Part shown: piece after piece, positions 32,103 through 44,698 of the stretch
Layout: every line of letters begins with the position of its first letter
Numbering within the stretch: position 1 is the stretch's first letter
Assembly: GCF_037975245.1 (NCBI RefSeq)
Contig: NC_092577.1
Span: 31,750,398 to 31,814,397 of the forward strand
Length of the DNA: 64,000 bases
Source: Apostichopus japonicus
Taxonomy: Eukaryota > Echinodermata > Holothuroidea > Aspidochirotida > Stichopodidae
Reading direction: 5' to 3'
Notes under the pieces: model-generated
The model's database searches: none
Told to the model about the DNA's origin: nothing
Seen by the model: the letters and a program-made list of their open reading frames with translations, nothing else
Program-made: the position numbers and the translations under genes

Positions 32103-32330
32103 GCTGTTGCCGAGTGGATAAAGGCGGTGGCATTAGAAGCAATGAGTTTTAGCAATCGGCCTGGTCATAGTTAGGTGGTTTTTCATCCAAGAGCAATCTA
32201 CGACTTTCTAATTGAAAAGATTCCAAATTTGAGATAAAATGTTGAATTTGAAGCCACCCAACGTAAAAGTTGTAATCCATAAGCCCTTGCGGGTTCTTCC
32301 ACAATTGTGGTCGCTTAAGCGTCGTAAATA
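32103..32330 (+). mobile_element. Possible SINE with class II tRNA-like head
   Basis: gttgccgagtggataaaggc matches a Ser/Leu-type D arm and A box. No clean B box follows, so it is not a functional tRNA gene. A degraded tRNA-derived SINE is the likeliest reading. Confidence 0.4.
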
Positions 32331-33771
32331 TAACTGCTGATTAGTATTACTAGTCTCATCTATAAACAATTTGAGTATATAGGCCCTTTTATACGAATTC
32401 GGCGAGTCCCAAGTAGGCCTTGATATGGTGGCATACTCCTATTAGAGTCTATATCAATCCGCCCGAGTGTTCTCCTATCTCTGGAAAGTGCCAAAGAGCA
32501 GCAGGAATAACATCTTTTTTGATATGTTACTCAATCAGAATCTGTTTTTGTGGAGCTTGCATGTTGAAGAGAATTAATGGAAGTACATGTGGCGCAGAAA
32601 TTGGGTTAATTGAGCCAATTTTAGACCCTTCAGTCCTCCCAGGAGCAGCGAACGAAAATGATTTACTACTGAGTAAAGAGGTTTGTTTAAAAGTGACGAA
32701 ACCTTCACACTCTGATATCATGCTCAAATCTGTATGGTCATGATACGGCAAATTGATGGTGCCATGAATGGGCCTGGCAACTAATTGTCAGCCTGCTATC
32801 CAGAGACCATGCATATTACATTTGTGATTGAGTGTGTAAGTCAATGGGACTTTTAATATACGTATGCTACCAAATGAACTCCGTTTTCACCATAGAAATA
32901 CTGTAGTTCAATTTCTATGGTTTTCACCAACAGGAAGTCATGTGATTTTTCAGATGACTCGGTCACATGCTGTTCGAGATCTGGAGGCCTTTGACCAAAC
33001 TAGCACTTATGGTAGGCTTGATCTAGCTAGATTATCATTCCTAATTGAAAATGTTTCGAGTATTCGCTGTTCCTTATTACAATTTTACCATAAAAAAGAT
33101 GATTAACTCTCTATTGAGATCAAGGCAGGAAATATCCATATTGATTAATTATATGAAAATGAACTCGATATGCTTTTTCCTGTGGCAGGTTTGCCTTCTG
33201 TTAGCTGGTCAATGACTAGAATAAGTTAGATAAGGAAAACAAACAAACAATCGCAGGTAATATAATAGGGCAGGATATATGTATAAGTGGCGGTTGTGTA
33301 AACTTTTCGGTATACGCCGGTTACTTGTGATAAGCTAGTACTGCGGTAACGGGCTTTCTCTCCAAATTCAACTTATTTTGTAAGAAAAGGTAAATACTTA
33401 CACTTCGTAGTCGCGGTGGGGAAATTATTATTTATTAGATATTCATGTATTTACTCTTTAAGAACGATATATCTTCCTAACTGGATACTTTTTTGGCTGG
33501 AGTCGGAGTCACAGTTGGGGAAGTCGTTTGATAGGCCAATCCTAGGCCTAGGCTACAGTATATCACTTCATAACAGCTTTTGAGAACGACACATCTTTCA
33601 AACCGGATATTTTTTACCTCTCGGCAATCAAAGTCGCGAGTGGGACTTGAATCATTATTGTAAGGGGAAGAATTTAGGTTTATTATGCTACTTGGCCATT
33701 ATTTTATTTTCTCCAACTGGTGTATCTCTCAACAGCTTACAATACAGTGGTGCTACGCAGACGTCATCAAG

Positions 33772-33900
33772 ATGCGATTTTTCATTGTACTTACTGCTTT
33801 GGTGGGGATTGGATTGGCCAGCCCACCTAACTTGAAGGACGTGTCAGCCACTCCCCAGAAGATGGTAGATTACATCAACAGCCTGAATTCAACATGGAAG
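33772..33900 (+). CDS. CTSB: CTSB exon 1 (signal peptide, propeptide start)
   Basis: Residues 1-43, ending [10 protein letters not shown]. Phase 0 donor gtaaga. A TTAA-flanked MITE begins 22 bp later. Confidence 0.95.
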
Positions 33901-36900
33901 GTAAGATTCATGGTAGCTCACTTAAAGGGTGTGAAGACTCGTGCATAAAGAAATGTATCATGCCGGTAATCTGACCTACTTTCGAATGAGGTGTAACAGA
34001 AGTGTTAGACACCACCATCGATCCCAGAAATTACACACACCGCTTGCTACCGTCGGTAATTAGACACTAATGTACAGTCAACACGTACAGCTATGGTCAA
34101 TACCCACAACACACTTTGCATAGCAGCGATGGACATCTCAGGTCCAACTAAAGATAACAAGGTATCACATTTCATTACTGTCTGCATTTTGTAGCGACAA
34201 GAAAAAAACTTCACTTGCAAGCAACGGAAAGTAAACTTTTTCAAAGCGCTGCACGTGGCTTTGGTCGAGTATTCAATGCCTTTAACATTAGCATTATGAA
34301 TACAACATGGGTGGGAAGTTTAATTTATTTTAATTGTATTGCATTTGTAAAATGCTATGCAAAATGGGCAGTAGCTTTACAAGTGCAAGGACATTTATAT
34401 AGAATAATTATACCATTTTTTTTGTAAGAACTCAGGAACCATGTATTATTTTATAGTTAGGCAACTTGGTTCAGATCCTCTGAACCTTGTACACAGAGTT
34501 TCAAACAATAAGTTAACTTCCCTACAGTACTTGGAAGGACAGATTCATTGTTACAGTAGCTATAGACTGTATAGCAAAGTATTTCCCCTGGTATTCATTT
34601 GGTGAGGTGGTCGCCTCTCTGTTTTTTTGTGACGACCTCGCAAAATTATTACTAACATTGAGGCCTAACCGTGTCAGAGAAGGAAGTAAAAAATGCAATG
34701 ATTGGAATCCAACTTTTTTTTTTTAAATTCATGCCATCATCTGACAATGAAAAACTGGCCCTGTACACACTAAATTAAAGCAACAAATAAAAGTTCTTCT
34801 GGCTATTTAACATAGCATTTTTATCTTGTCATTTATTGTAAGAATGATTGACATTAGTCTGTTTAACAACATTTTCCGAGAGAAGTTACATTCCCCCAGG
34901 GATAGGAAAAAATTATCAGATTTTGAAGTCGCACTTTGTAATCTGTGAATAGTTAAAACACTTACTGCACAACTGGTGTACATTGTACATACATGACATA
35001 CACTTAACATAACATGACACAAAACATGAGTGTTCAGTATATGAAATAACATGGACAGTTCAAGTGCACGAGTATAAAGTGGTTCGTTGAAACTTAGCAC
35101 CCCCAATTTATTTTTGTTATGCTGACTCAGAGTTCAAGGGAAGTTAGAGGGTACATGCGCGGGAGCAGCCGGTCTAGCTCATCTGTGGATCGGGGTAACA
35201 TTAGAAGTCCATGATTCGGTAGCTCATATTTTTATTGAGGAAGTGAACACAGCATACAGACTTCGGAGAAGATTCACACTGTACTAATGTACATTTACCT
35301 CTCCACCCAGGTGTTAAATGGGTACAGTACCTGTGAGGTAACCGTCATTGGGCGCAGTATATAACTGCTGCAGACTGCATGGAGGGATTGTCTCTGGGAC
35401 AGGTTATCATTGACCAGGGGTAATATAACGTCTGTAAAGCGCTTTGAGACCTATCGTTGGTATAAAGTGCAAAAAAAAATAAAGCAAATATTAAAAAAAA
35501 AAACATTTAACTATACTCCAACAGTTCATTGGAGTTGTACTTGTAAACTTGTGGGTAACAATATATATTTAGACTCAGCCATTGTTACCAAGTTCCTGCT
35601 GACCTTGAAAACATGTCATACTCGAATGAATAAATACTTTGGTACCTGTAGGTACAAACCGACCTGAACAGTACATAATAAAACGGCTCTGCTTTCTGTT
35701 TCGGTGAGGCGGAGCTGAGGCCAAATCAGTCTGTATTGTACTAAGTACTGTATTTAAAAGTGTGCAGGTTTGACAAAACATGTATATAACTGTAATATCG
35801 TCGTCGCCGCCATTGAGCATTCAGTGTTTAACAAGTAGAAATAAACTGTAGTTAAGAACTTAAGGGTTAGAAGTCAAGTGAACAGGCTTTACAAGGACTT
35901 TATAAACCATTTTTTTTTTTTTTTTTTTTTATTGTGCAAATTATTCTGGTTCCTTAGTGGCTAATTTACATGTGTAAAGAACCAGTGGGAGTTACCTTGT
36001 GTTAAGAAAAAAGGGTGAATTTGGATTGAGGCAACAAATAGTTGGTACTTTGTGTTGTTACTTACAGACAATACACTATTATGTTCACTTTAAAACGCTT
36101 CTCAGATCAGAAGTAAACCAGCGCCACCCAAAATGCAAATTGGCCTTGCTATTCCCCCATTCACTATCGCAATACACAAAATTGATAAAACTAGAAATCG
36201 AATCGACGTTGTGACATCTTTCTAAACACTGTGTACAGTAAGTGTAAACATTACATCACTGCATTATAATGTAAATTAAATGTTAGCAACAAGATCACTA
36301 TGTGACCTTGCCTAACAAACTTGTACAGAAATTATTGTTTTTATTGGATTCCCGCTCATGCATCAAACCTCCCCTCTACCCCTATACTCCCCTTACATCA
36401 CCTACACATACCCTTTCTCATCTTTTTCATTGACTGTTCAACAGGCAGGACAAAATTTTAAGGGCCGCACTCTGGACCAGGTGAAGAAATTGATGGGGAC
36501 CCGGTTGGATTCCAAAGGTAAACCGCAACTGGAGAAATTGTACCACACAGTGAAAATGGACCTGCCTGACAACTTTGATGCTCGTACACAATGGCCAGAT
36601 TGTCCAACGATCAAGGAAATCAGAGATCAGGGTTCTTGTGGATCCTGCTGGGTGAGTTACATAGATCCCACCCCCCTCACTCCTCTCCCACGGCATCATC
36701 AAGTGGGGGTGGTGAGGGACCACATCTTTTGTAAGTTATGAGAAGAGGGCAGGAGAGAGAGAGAGAGCAAGAACTTGGAATTCAGACTTTGGTTGTTTTA
36801 ACTCCCCCCCCGCCCTTATCATCACCACCCCCCACCTCTTGTTACCCTGTAAGAGCTCACTTTCTTTGTGTAGTGGATAGTTTGATCATGGCCATAGAGC

Positions 36901-39900
36901 TTTCCCCCAATTGATGACATTACATCCATCAGTTACAGGTAGTCCCATTATTTACCTCCTTTTTCATTCATGAAAGGATATTTCCCAACTCTTTCACTGA
37001 ATCCCAAAAGTTAAAAAAAAGCTTCTCACATCTGAAACTGCATCCTCAATTGTAACAGTTGGTGTCAAGAAAGTTTAATATATAATATGTTAATAAGTTA
37101 AATCAAAGTAGTAAACAAGTTTTCTCACAAACAACAGCGAGTCTGAATCAAACCTTTTCCCGGTATACAGTATGTAACCTGGATATTATTTGTCGAGATT
37201 CTGCATTTAAATCCATGTAAACTGCTTTGAGATCTCGTACATGTTTATTATTTAAAAGTGCTATAAATGGCAACCCAGAAATTAATAATTTCGAAATTCC
37301 AAAAGTTTAGAAACAGGTCTATTGTTCCCTGCTGGTATGAGCCCTCTTTGTAGAATTTTATACCAAATTAGAAAGATTGTTTATATACCAAAATAATAAA
37401 CCAAATGAAATGGTGACTTTTTCTGCGCGTCTGTCGCCTAAATGACAAACGTATTAGCATAAGATTATCGTTACTGCCACATTTGAAGCAACATTATTTA
37501 ACTGACACATAATGTATAATATATATTTGAAGGTCTGTTATGAAACCCATCGCTTCAATATGTGGGAATAAAACCTTGTATGGTCAGACCCTGTGGGCAA
37601 GATTTTTTGGCCAGTGAAAATCTGGATGTCATAGTGTTGCACTTTTACTGTATACTGATAAACCATGCATACACTACTCCTTACTTTATACTGTAGGTCT
37701 ACGGTATACATGGTATTTACAACGCTATGTTGAATCTTTTCCCAGGCATTTGGTGCTGTAGAGGCCATGTCAGACAGGTACTGCATCCATTCAAAGGGTG
37801 CAATGAACTACCACATTTCCGCACAGGACTTGGCAACCTGCTGCAAATCCTGTGGGGACGGGTAAGTATGATGAAATGATCCGTTATAAAGTTAAATAAA
37901 GGTAAATTTAGCGTTAACAAGTGAAGGAGAACACATTTCGGAAGTAATTCATACACGGACCCCTTTGATATTATGGGCGGGGGGGGGGGGGGATGTCTGT
38001 TTCTTTTCCACCCTATTGTGGTCCCCCTATAAACACCTCTTGAAATAATCCTCTGCTCTTCACTCAGTTGTGAGGGAGGATACCCGGCGGCGGCTTGGGA
38101 GTACTGGGTCTCCGACGGCCTAGTGACAGGAGGAAACTACAACAGCAGCCAGGGTTGTCAACCCTACACCATACCCTCCTGTGATCACCATGTTCCCGGA
38201 AAGTTACAGCCATGTGGTGACATCTTGCCAACACCTCCCTGCAATCAGCAGTGCATCCCAGACTACCCCAAAACTTACAGCGACGACAAGAAGTTCGGTA
38301 AGTCGAAGAGATCGCGGATGTGAGGAGAATCTTAGCACATTTACTAGCATCAGTGTGGTGAGGGGTATGGGTACAGGGGTGAGTGTGGGATACTGAGGTA
38401 AGAGAGGGTAACCCATAGCAAAGGAATTAACCATTTAAAAAGAAGAAAAAAACGCCACCAAAGAAGGGTCGGATAGCGCAGTCGGTAAGGCAAATAACCC
38501 CTTGCAGTCCTTAGGTCACCGGGTTTTAAAGATTCCTCTTCAAGCCAAGAATATCTTTTGTCCTCTTTCCAAGACTAAAAAGGGAAAATGGAAAAGAAAG
38601 GGGAAAGCACTTAAAGGAACGTGTGACGTGAACGTGTGAGAAGATGGTCACGATGATGTGGTCACGTGACGTGGTCACGTTTAAGAACGTGTTACATGAT
38701 GGCATCACAGACCACCTTCTGTGTAAAGTTGACCTGCAGGAAATGATAATAATTACAGGGTCTCTCTCTGCCCCCCCCCCCCAATAAAGGGTCAACTTCA
38801 AACATTCATATAGCGATAGGGTTTTCACCCTGCAGTAGCTTGACCGTGGGATTATTATCTTTGTCCCTCAGGGCTGTATCAGGTTTAATGCTGACGTGAA
38901 TAATATCTCTGTAGCCCAAGATCTCTTGTTTTTTTTTCTCCACCTCCTTTACTTCAGGTTCCAAAGCCTACAGCATTGCCAGTGACCCTGTAGCAATACA
39001 GCAGGAAATCTTCAACAATGGACCAGTGGAAGCGGATTTTCAAGTTTATGCAGATTTTGTGAGCTACAAGTCAGGTAGACATTTATTGACTTTTTTTCCC
39101 CCCCCCCCCCCAATTTTTTTTTTTTTTTTTTTAAATCCAAAAAATTGGATTGGTCAGTTTCCTATAGGGTTCTCGTATGCTTTGGATGTACTGCGTGCAA
39201 ATGGTTGCTATGACAACAGCATCGCTTGTAATGAAGGCGAAATATCTGAAATATGTGGTCCCACCCAACATGGCTGAATGCGAAGTGACTCGACTCCGAC
39301 CTCTTTGACCTAGTTTCGACATACTGATACGACTAGTGAGCACATGCAATGGATGTTTCCTGTTTTACAACAGCCATCATTTAGAGATCCCATGCTAATG
39401 TTTTCCCAGGCATCGGGGTTACATTTTGTTCCGGTTGATTGGTGAACCACTGCCGACTGCCTGTCGGAAGACGCCTCATCTCGTATTTCTTCAAGTGAAG
39501 CCGACACAACTTGAAAACCAGCCAAAAATTTGATCACTCGATGGTAGTGAGTCTAAGCGATGGCACACTGCTCGACACTCTATGATCTTCTGCATTCGAC
39601 TTTGGTCATCTCGAGTCAGGTTTGATCGGTAATATATCAGCCTAATAGCAAACAGGAGAGGGAGGGAAACAGTGAGGTCTCAGCAGTCTCGGTAAGAAAC
39701 GATTATCCACTAATTTAATGGCAGTAGACAGAAGTTTTATTTTATATTCTGAGTGAGTGTATAAGTTTGGGCATAACATGTGCGTGGGTTTCAAACACAA
39801 TTGAATCTCTCATTTGCAGTTTTAAGACCCTCCTCCTCAGTTTGTTTTCGTCCTCTGGTGCAAATCACCCACCAAGAAAAGGACTGCTCGCAAGTTTGGG

Positions 39901-41549
39901 CGCCAGGACGGATCTCTCGCTAGCATATTTGAGGTGGCCAATATCCATTTAATTTCAAGGATTCAGCCAGTCGATGCAAACCCAGCATTATCAGGAAAAC
40001 GACAGAAACGAATCGACGACAGGTATTCAGGGGGGGGGGGGGGGAAAAATCAGAAATTCTCCAAAATCACCAATATTTTTTTTGTTCTCTTCTTTTTGTT
40101 CATAGGGGTGTACAAGCATCTTACCGGTGATTTTCTGGGTGGCCATGCTATCCGTGTTTTAGGCTGGGGCGTAGAAGATGACACCCCGTACTGGTTGGTC
40201 GCCAATTCATGGAACCCAGACTGGGGAGATAATGGTAAGTCAGATGTTATAAACTCTCATTTTTTTTTTCTTTTTTTTTCCCTTGACAATGGCCCAAAAA
40301 ATCTTTCGCTTTGGTGAAGGCTCCTTTTTATTTGCGTGTGCGTGTGGGTTTGTATCTTCTCATGCACATAGCAGTGTAGCTTTGATGAACTTTGTACTTG
40401 GCAATGTGCACGGATTCGCCGTAGTGAAAGCAAGAACCACATATCAGTTTTCATAGAGGTCGTTAGAGGTTATTTGAGCTCACCAGAGGTCAAAGTTTGA
40501 AGACATTTGTAAGCTTTGTAACATCAGGAGCAAAAGCTTGGATGAACTTCATACTTGTTAGACAAGGTCAAAGGTCAGTTGAGGCGGTAAATATTGGAAA
40601 AACTTCAGAAAAGCAAAACTTGGATGAACTCCATACTTAGCCTGTAGATTTACCACAGGAAGAATCAGACCCAGTGTTTTTTGTAGAAGGTAAAGGTCAT
40701 TTCAGGTCATGAAATGTCCACAGTCTGATAACGTTGTAAACTTGACAATTTGACTTATATGTAAACACTGTATGAAGTTTGGAGGCAGCTTAATCTACCA
40801 GTACAAATATTTCAAAATCAAAGCTTTGAGGAACTTTCCTCATTTTCCTCGTTCTAATGCTAAATGTGAATCTTAATCCATTGTTGTTTTTTTTTATAAA
40901 ACTCCAATAACTTAATTCCCTAATATGTTAATTGAACTGCATACAAAATAACAGACCAGCCCAAAAGATTGCATTCAAATATCGTTAGCCTCTGTGACAA
41001 ATTGTAACGCATCATAAACGTGTTATATGAGTCTGGTAAAGTCTTATTATGTTTGCCTTTATTTCCGAAATTGTATCTCCTGAATTGTATCTTGGATCTC
41101 ACAAGCCAACCTAATAGTTTGCTAGACTCAGATATCCATCCACTTTGACTGATGATGAGCCTCTGGTGTTACGTTGGGTCATTGTCGCCCAAATTAAAAC
41201 TGTTTCAGAAGGAGAATATGATCTGATACCATAATTTTTTGAACCATCTAGAAACATATCAAAATCTGAGTCTGTGCCTTCAGTCATTCTTCACAAGAAT
41301 TTGCGGAGGCTTTAACCACCAGACTATTCAAGTCACTTTGGTATTAAATGATTGGATAATTTTTTAGTAAAGTCCAATATATTGGGGAGAGAAACAGTTC
41401 TTAAAAAACGGAAATAATCGATCATCACTTTTGGTTACTCTTGTCTCCTTTTTCTTTTCTTTTTTATTCCAGGCCTCTTTAAGATTCTCCGAGGATCAGA
41501 CGAATGTGGTATAGAGGACGACATCAATGCGGGCATGCCCAATGTGTAA
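33772..41549 (+). CDS. CTSB: Cathepsin B, lysosomal cysteine protease, complete, 334 aa
   Basis: Papain-family (C1A) cysteine protease that cleaves proteins in lysosomes, with both endopeptidase and dipeptidyl-carboxypeptidase activity. Coding exons are 33772-33900, 36445-36651, 37746-37861, 38068-38297, 38958-39074, 40106-40234 and 41473-41549; they join to 1005 nt. Signal peptide 1-16 ([14 protein letters not shown]), propeptide 17 to about 83 with sequon N39-S-T, mature enzyme from LPDNFDAR. The catalytic residues are all present: Gln105 and Cys111 (QGSCGSCW), His280 ([11 protein letters not shown]), Asn300 ([11 protein letters not shown]). The occluding loop keeps CDHH (His191-His192), the feature that gives cathepsin B its exopeptidase activity. 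The start is set by the signal peptide; the frame is open upstream to 33685, but an acceptor-like tctcaacag at 33735 suggests a 5'-UTR exon there. Nothing is truncated or frameshifted. It sits between SLCO paralogues on the same strand. Confidence 0.97.
33922..34285. mobile_element. TTAA-flanked MITE, copy 1 (CTSB intron 1)
   Basis: TTAA at both ends (33922-33925, 34282-34285). Inverted ends AGGGTGTGAAGACTCG and the complement of the right end, AGGCATTGAATACTCG. About 364 bp, non-coding, about 85 per cent alike to 44327-44698 by eye. TTAA targets fit piggyBac or Kolobok-type elements. Confidence 0.88.
35160..35505 (+). mobile_element. SINE, copy 2 (CTSB intron 1)
   Basis: The last 160 bp (gcagtatataactgctgc, ggagggattgtctctgggac, gtaaagcgctttgagacc, ggtataaagtgc, A-rich end) match the SINE at 15353. 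The head differs (gccggtctagctcatctgtg, a possible A box; a weak gattcggtagctc) and is longer. Confidence 0.8.
36445..36651 (+). CDS. CTSB: CTSB exon 2 (propeptide, active-site Cys)
   Basis: Residues 44-112: propeptide [18 protein letters not shown], mature start, then [17 protein letters not shown] with catalytic Cys111 next to the donor. Confidence 0.97.
37195..37270 (+). repeat. SINE/LINE-type tail fragment
   Basis: gtaaactgctttgagatc followed by aaaagtgctataaat resembles the tails of the SINEs at 15353 and 35160. The rest of the element is not visible. Confidence 0.45.
37746..37861 (+). CDS. CTSB: CTSB exon 3
   Basis: Residues 113-151: [18 protein letters not shown], then [16 protein letters not shown] with the expected cysteine cluster. 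Leaves after two codon bases. Confidence 0.96.
38068..38297 (+). CDS. CTSB: CTSB exon 4 (occluding loop)
   Basis: Residues 151-228: [17 protein letters not shown], then [20 protein letters not shown], the occluding loop with His191-His192, and six further loop cysteines. N176-S-S is a possible glycosylation site. Confidence 0.97.
38464..38530 (+). repeat. tRNA-like remnant (possible SINE head)
   Basis: ggatagcgcagtcggtaagg resembles an A box and gggttttaaagattcc a decayed B box, about the right distance apart. No acceptor pairing, so not a tRNA gene. Confidence 0.4.
38958..39074 (+). CDS. CTSB: CTSB exon 5
   Basis: Residues 228-267: [20 protein letters not shown] then [19 protein letters not shown]. 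Confidence 0.96.
40106..40234 (+). CDS. CTSB: CTSB exon 6 (catalytic His and Asn)
   Basis: Residues 267-310: [20 protein letters not shown] with His280, then [16 protein letters not shown] with Asn300. The acceptor tgttcatag follows a poly-G and poly-T stretch. Confidence 0.97.
40565..40709 (+). promoter_or_regulatory. Nuclear-receptor-like sites in CTSB intron 6
   Basis: AGGTCA-a-AGGTCA at 40565-40577 is a perfect DR1. AGGTCA-tttc-AGGTCA at 40694-40709 is a perfect DR4. They sit in a loosely repeated segment (gatgaacttcatactt three times at 40383, 40541 and 40623), so they may be a property of a repeat rather than of this gene. Confidence 0.3.
41473..41549 (+). CDS. CTSB: CTSB exon 7 (C-terminus, stop)
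   Basis: Residues 310-334: [20 protein letters not shown] then MPNV, with TAA at 41547-41549. Confidence 0.97.
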
Positions 41550-41580
41550 AGACGACCAGAGCAGAATAATTCGATGGGAA

Positions 41581-41635
41581 TATCCCGATATAAGTACTCT
41601 TAATTTCGATCGGATTATCCCGATATAAGTACTCT
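41581..41635 (+). repeat. 20-bp direct repeat in CTSB 3' UTR
   Basis: TATCCCGATATAAGTACTCT occurs at 41581-41600 and 41616-41635, identical, 35 bp apart, starting 32 bp after the stop. Confidence 0.9.
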
Positions 41636-44326
41636 CAATCGTTTGTCGAATGTTTTGCAATGTATCGTACCTCTTCGTAAGCAAAGATGTTTTTTTTTAA
41701 ATCAGGTTTTTTTTCTTTCATGCATGTAACATTTAAAATTAGTGTTACTGATATATTTTTAGATGATCAGAATGTAAAAGCAACTATTTTAGGTCCGAGG
41801 ACGAACACCCGAAATATCTGTGTGCAATGCCAGTCATTTGAATATCGTAACTTGTGTACAATTTTTTTTAAAAAGTTGTAAGATAGACAGAAAAATCTCA
41901 CTTACACTTGATTCGCCGGACGACATCTTTCTAGTCACGGGGCAAACACAGGCTAGTGGTTTCAGAAGATAAACACAACCAGATCCTTTAGAAAATTGTC
42001 TTTACCCGTCTCTGAGAAACGTTCAATACGAAACAGGATTTCAGTTAAAATAGGAATCGGTTCCATCGGTTTGGATCACGTAGTTTCGTACCTTTTCCGA
42101 AAAATTGTCAAGCTCAAAGGAAATTCCCGTTCGAGTCGCGAGCAGTACGGGAATCAGTACTTGGATCATTTCCACAAGTGTAAAATTTCCATGAAATCTT
42201 CTGTGCAAAGGAAGAGAAGCTTGTACTGTACAGTCTGGCTGTTGCCGTAACCATCTGGCAACGAACAATTGATTCCTCCAATTTTCTCTCGACCGTTTCG
42301 TGTTCACATTCCAAATTGTCGAAAAACGTTTTCGGAAATTCTCGTCGGTTAAGTGGATATATAGTAATTGTTGAATCCGTCTATTTGTAAAATTTGTACA
42401 AATTTTCTGAGAGTAAAAAAAAAAATTTTGCATTATTTTTCAAGATAGAGGACAGCATTTATTGAAATCTTTGATGAACGAAGGAAGGCTACAAATAATG
42501 TGTGGTATGGATTTTTAATGATTTTGTCTGGGGTGGGGGGGGGAAGGAGGGGATTTTGTTTAATTTGGTTAAATTTTACCTCTTTAAACAAAAACCAAAA
42601 TGGTTTCAGTTATGCATCACATGATGCGACATTTTCTTTTTTAAACACAGTTTTAGGAACATTTACTCAAGTAGTTTGTGAAACTAATTTCTAAGCTTAT
42701 CCTTTTTCCATTGTGCCTTCTCCTGCTTTGATGTAAACAGGTAAAATAGAGGATTTGTAAATGACAAAATATTAGCATGAAGTTACCTTCAGTGTGATAG
42801 TAATGCTCTTTTGATCCCAAGTCTATATGCGTTCCCTACCTTTGGAGTTGTATGAGGCCAGCATGGGGTGTAGGGTAGGGGTATCGGGAGGAGGGTGGCC
42901 GAGATGAGTTAAAGGGGAAGTGAGGGAGTCAAGTATTCAGTATGATTTGCGTTAATAGCCAGGTCTGTTTTCAGCTTCACTGGTAGATGGTATAACATCA
43001 TTTAATGGTCACAATTGATACTTTTGAAAGTGTCAGAATTGACAGGAAATATTTTGCAATTAACTTCACCGTCAACATCATCACGATTTTTTGGACTCTA
43101 CAAATTTTGGGGCGTGAGGAGGTAGGATATTAAACTTGCATGAAATTTTGCATATTCGGTCGAATTGTAATGTTTTCCAGAAAATTTTGTATCACGATTG
43201 CTATTTGTGAAATTTGGGTGTTGGGAGGTGTGCGTCCAAGAGTTCTTACACAAACAAGAGGTTTTTTCCTAGGATTAATACAACTTTAAGGCTGATACTT
43301 TAGGTAACTGGCTTATTTTTTTCCCCTTTTCACTAAGCTTTCCTCTCTGTTTTTTATTTTTTTATATTGGTGTCTGTCTCTTTCTGAATTCTGCTTCTAC
43401 TTAAAAAAATTGCTATAAACTCAACATAAAATGTGGAAATGCTCACTCCGAATTGTCATTTGTTTTCCTATTTTTCACTTGCGTTTTTGTTACGAGAGTG
43501 TAGGGTGTATGGAGTGAAGGATGAAAGGTCGCGGCAGGCAGTGTCGGTGGTGAGGGTGGGGGGGGGGCTGGAGGATGGAGGAAATTCCAAACTTCTCCTG
43601 AGTTCGGAAGAAGAAATTAAGTGTTTATGGACATGCTGAATGTAGATCAACGTTTTTCGAATGAGGGGTGTGGCTGGGTGGTCGTTGAATGCCAGTGCCA
43701 CTCCATTTTAGGGGGTTCCAGTGGGTGGTGTGGTCATCCCAAAATTTTATCTAAAGTTTAAATATCAAATGTTGTGTTATGAGGCATATTTAGACCATAT
43801 ATTAGTCCAATAACTCGGTAAAATACATAGTTGTGCGAATTAGTTCTTTGAATTTGGAAAACTCCCGACTGTTGGTGGAGGTGTCCCCCCCCCTCCCCCC
43901 ATCTTTGCCCATGTTACTGGTAGCAGGTACGGACGGAGCCTTCAGGAAATTAGTGTCTGAACCTGGTGGCGATTTGAACATAGAGGCAGACCTGTTATGA
44001 GCCAGTATTCCTTTAGGTCAGATATCACATGGGGGGGGGGGGTTAGAGGGGGTATGAGGAGGGAGGTGGCATTTTTTTTGGGGGGGGGGGCATGTAACAC
44101 ATCATGACAGGTGGTCCAATTTTGAAGTTAGTAGGGGTTTTCATAGGTGCAGTTTGAGAACCACCCTGGAAATTCCAACCAGACTTATTCATCCCTGGGA
44201 CAGAGAGGCATTGCATCTAGAGGGGACAAATAATCAGCACATTAGTCAAGTGAAATAGATGGAAGTAATTGTCAGGAATATTATCTTGATACCAATGACC
44301 TAACCCCCCCCCTCCACCTCCTGGGC

Positions 44327-44698
44327 TTAAAGGGGGTGAAGACTCGCGCAAAAGAAACGTCTAATGTCGGTAATTTGACCTAGTTTCGAATGAGGTGTAA
44401 CAAAAGTATTAGACACCACCATCGATCCCAGAAAATACACACACAGCTTGCTACCGCCGGTGATTAGACACTAGTGTACAGTCAGTACAAACAGCTGCGG
44501 TCAATACCCACAGCACAGTGTATAAACGATACGGCGATGGACATCTCAGGTCCAGCTAAAGATAACAATTAAGGTATCACGTTTCATTACTGTCTGCATT
44601 TTGTAGCGACACGAACAAAACGTCACTCGCAAGCAACAGAAAGTTAACTTTTCCAGATGGCCCGCACGCGGTTCTGGGCAAGTCTTCAATGCCTTTAA
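44327..44698. mobile_element. TTAA-flanked MITE, copy 2
   Basis: TTAA at 44327-44330 and 44695-44698. Left end AGGGGGTGAAGACTCGCGC; right end, reversed, AGGCATTGAAGACTTGCCC. The interior matches copy 1 at 33922 throughout (gacaccaccatcgatcccag, ggacatctcaggtcca, attttgtagcgaca). Non-coding. Confidence 0.9.

Larger units (their letters stand above)
28404..33771. other. Intergenic region SLCO-b to cathepsin B
   Basis: No supported gene. It holds the SLCO-b 3' UTR, G/C tracts, a 15-bp minisatellite, the foldback at 30399, a G-tract-bounded repeat near 30995-31450, twin hairpins at 31557, a weak tRNA-like segment at 32103 and the cathepsin B promoter and 5' UTR somewhere before 33772. Confidence 0.6.

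Noticed and set aside
33685-33771. Upstream in-frame start for cathepsin B at 33685
   Set aside because: It would bury the signal peptide behind 29 residues; an acceptor-like site at 33735 and the strong signal peptide from 33772 favour the downstream start.
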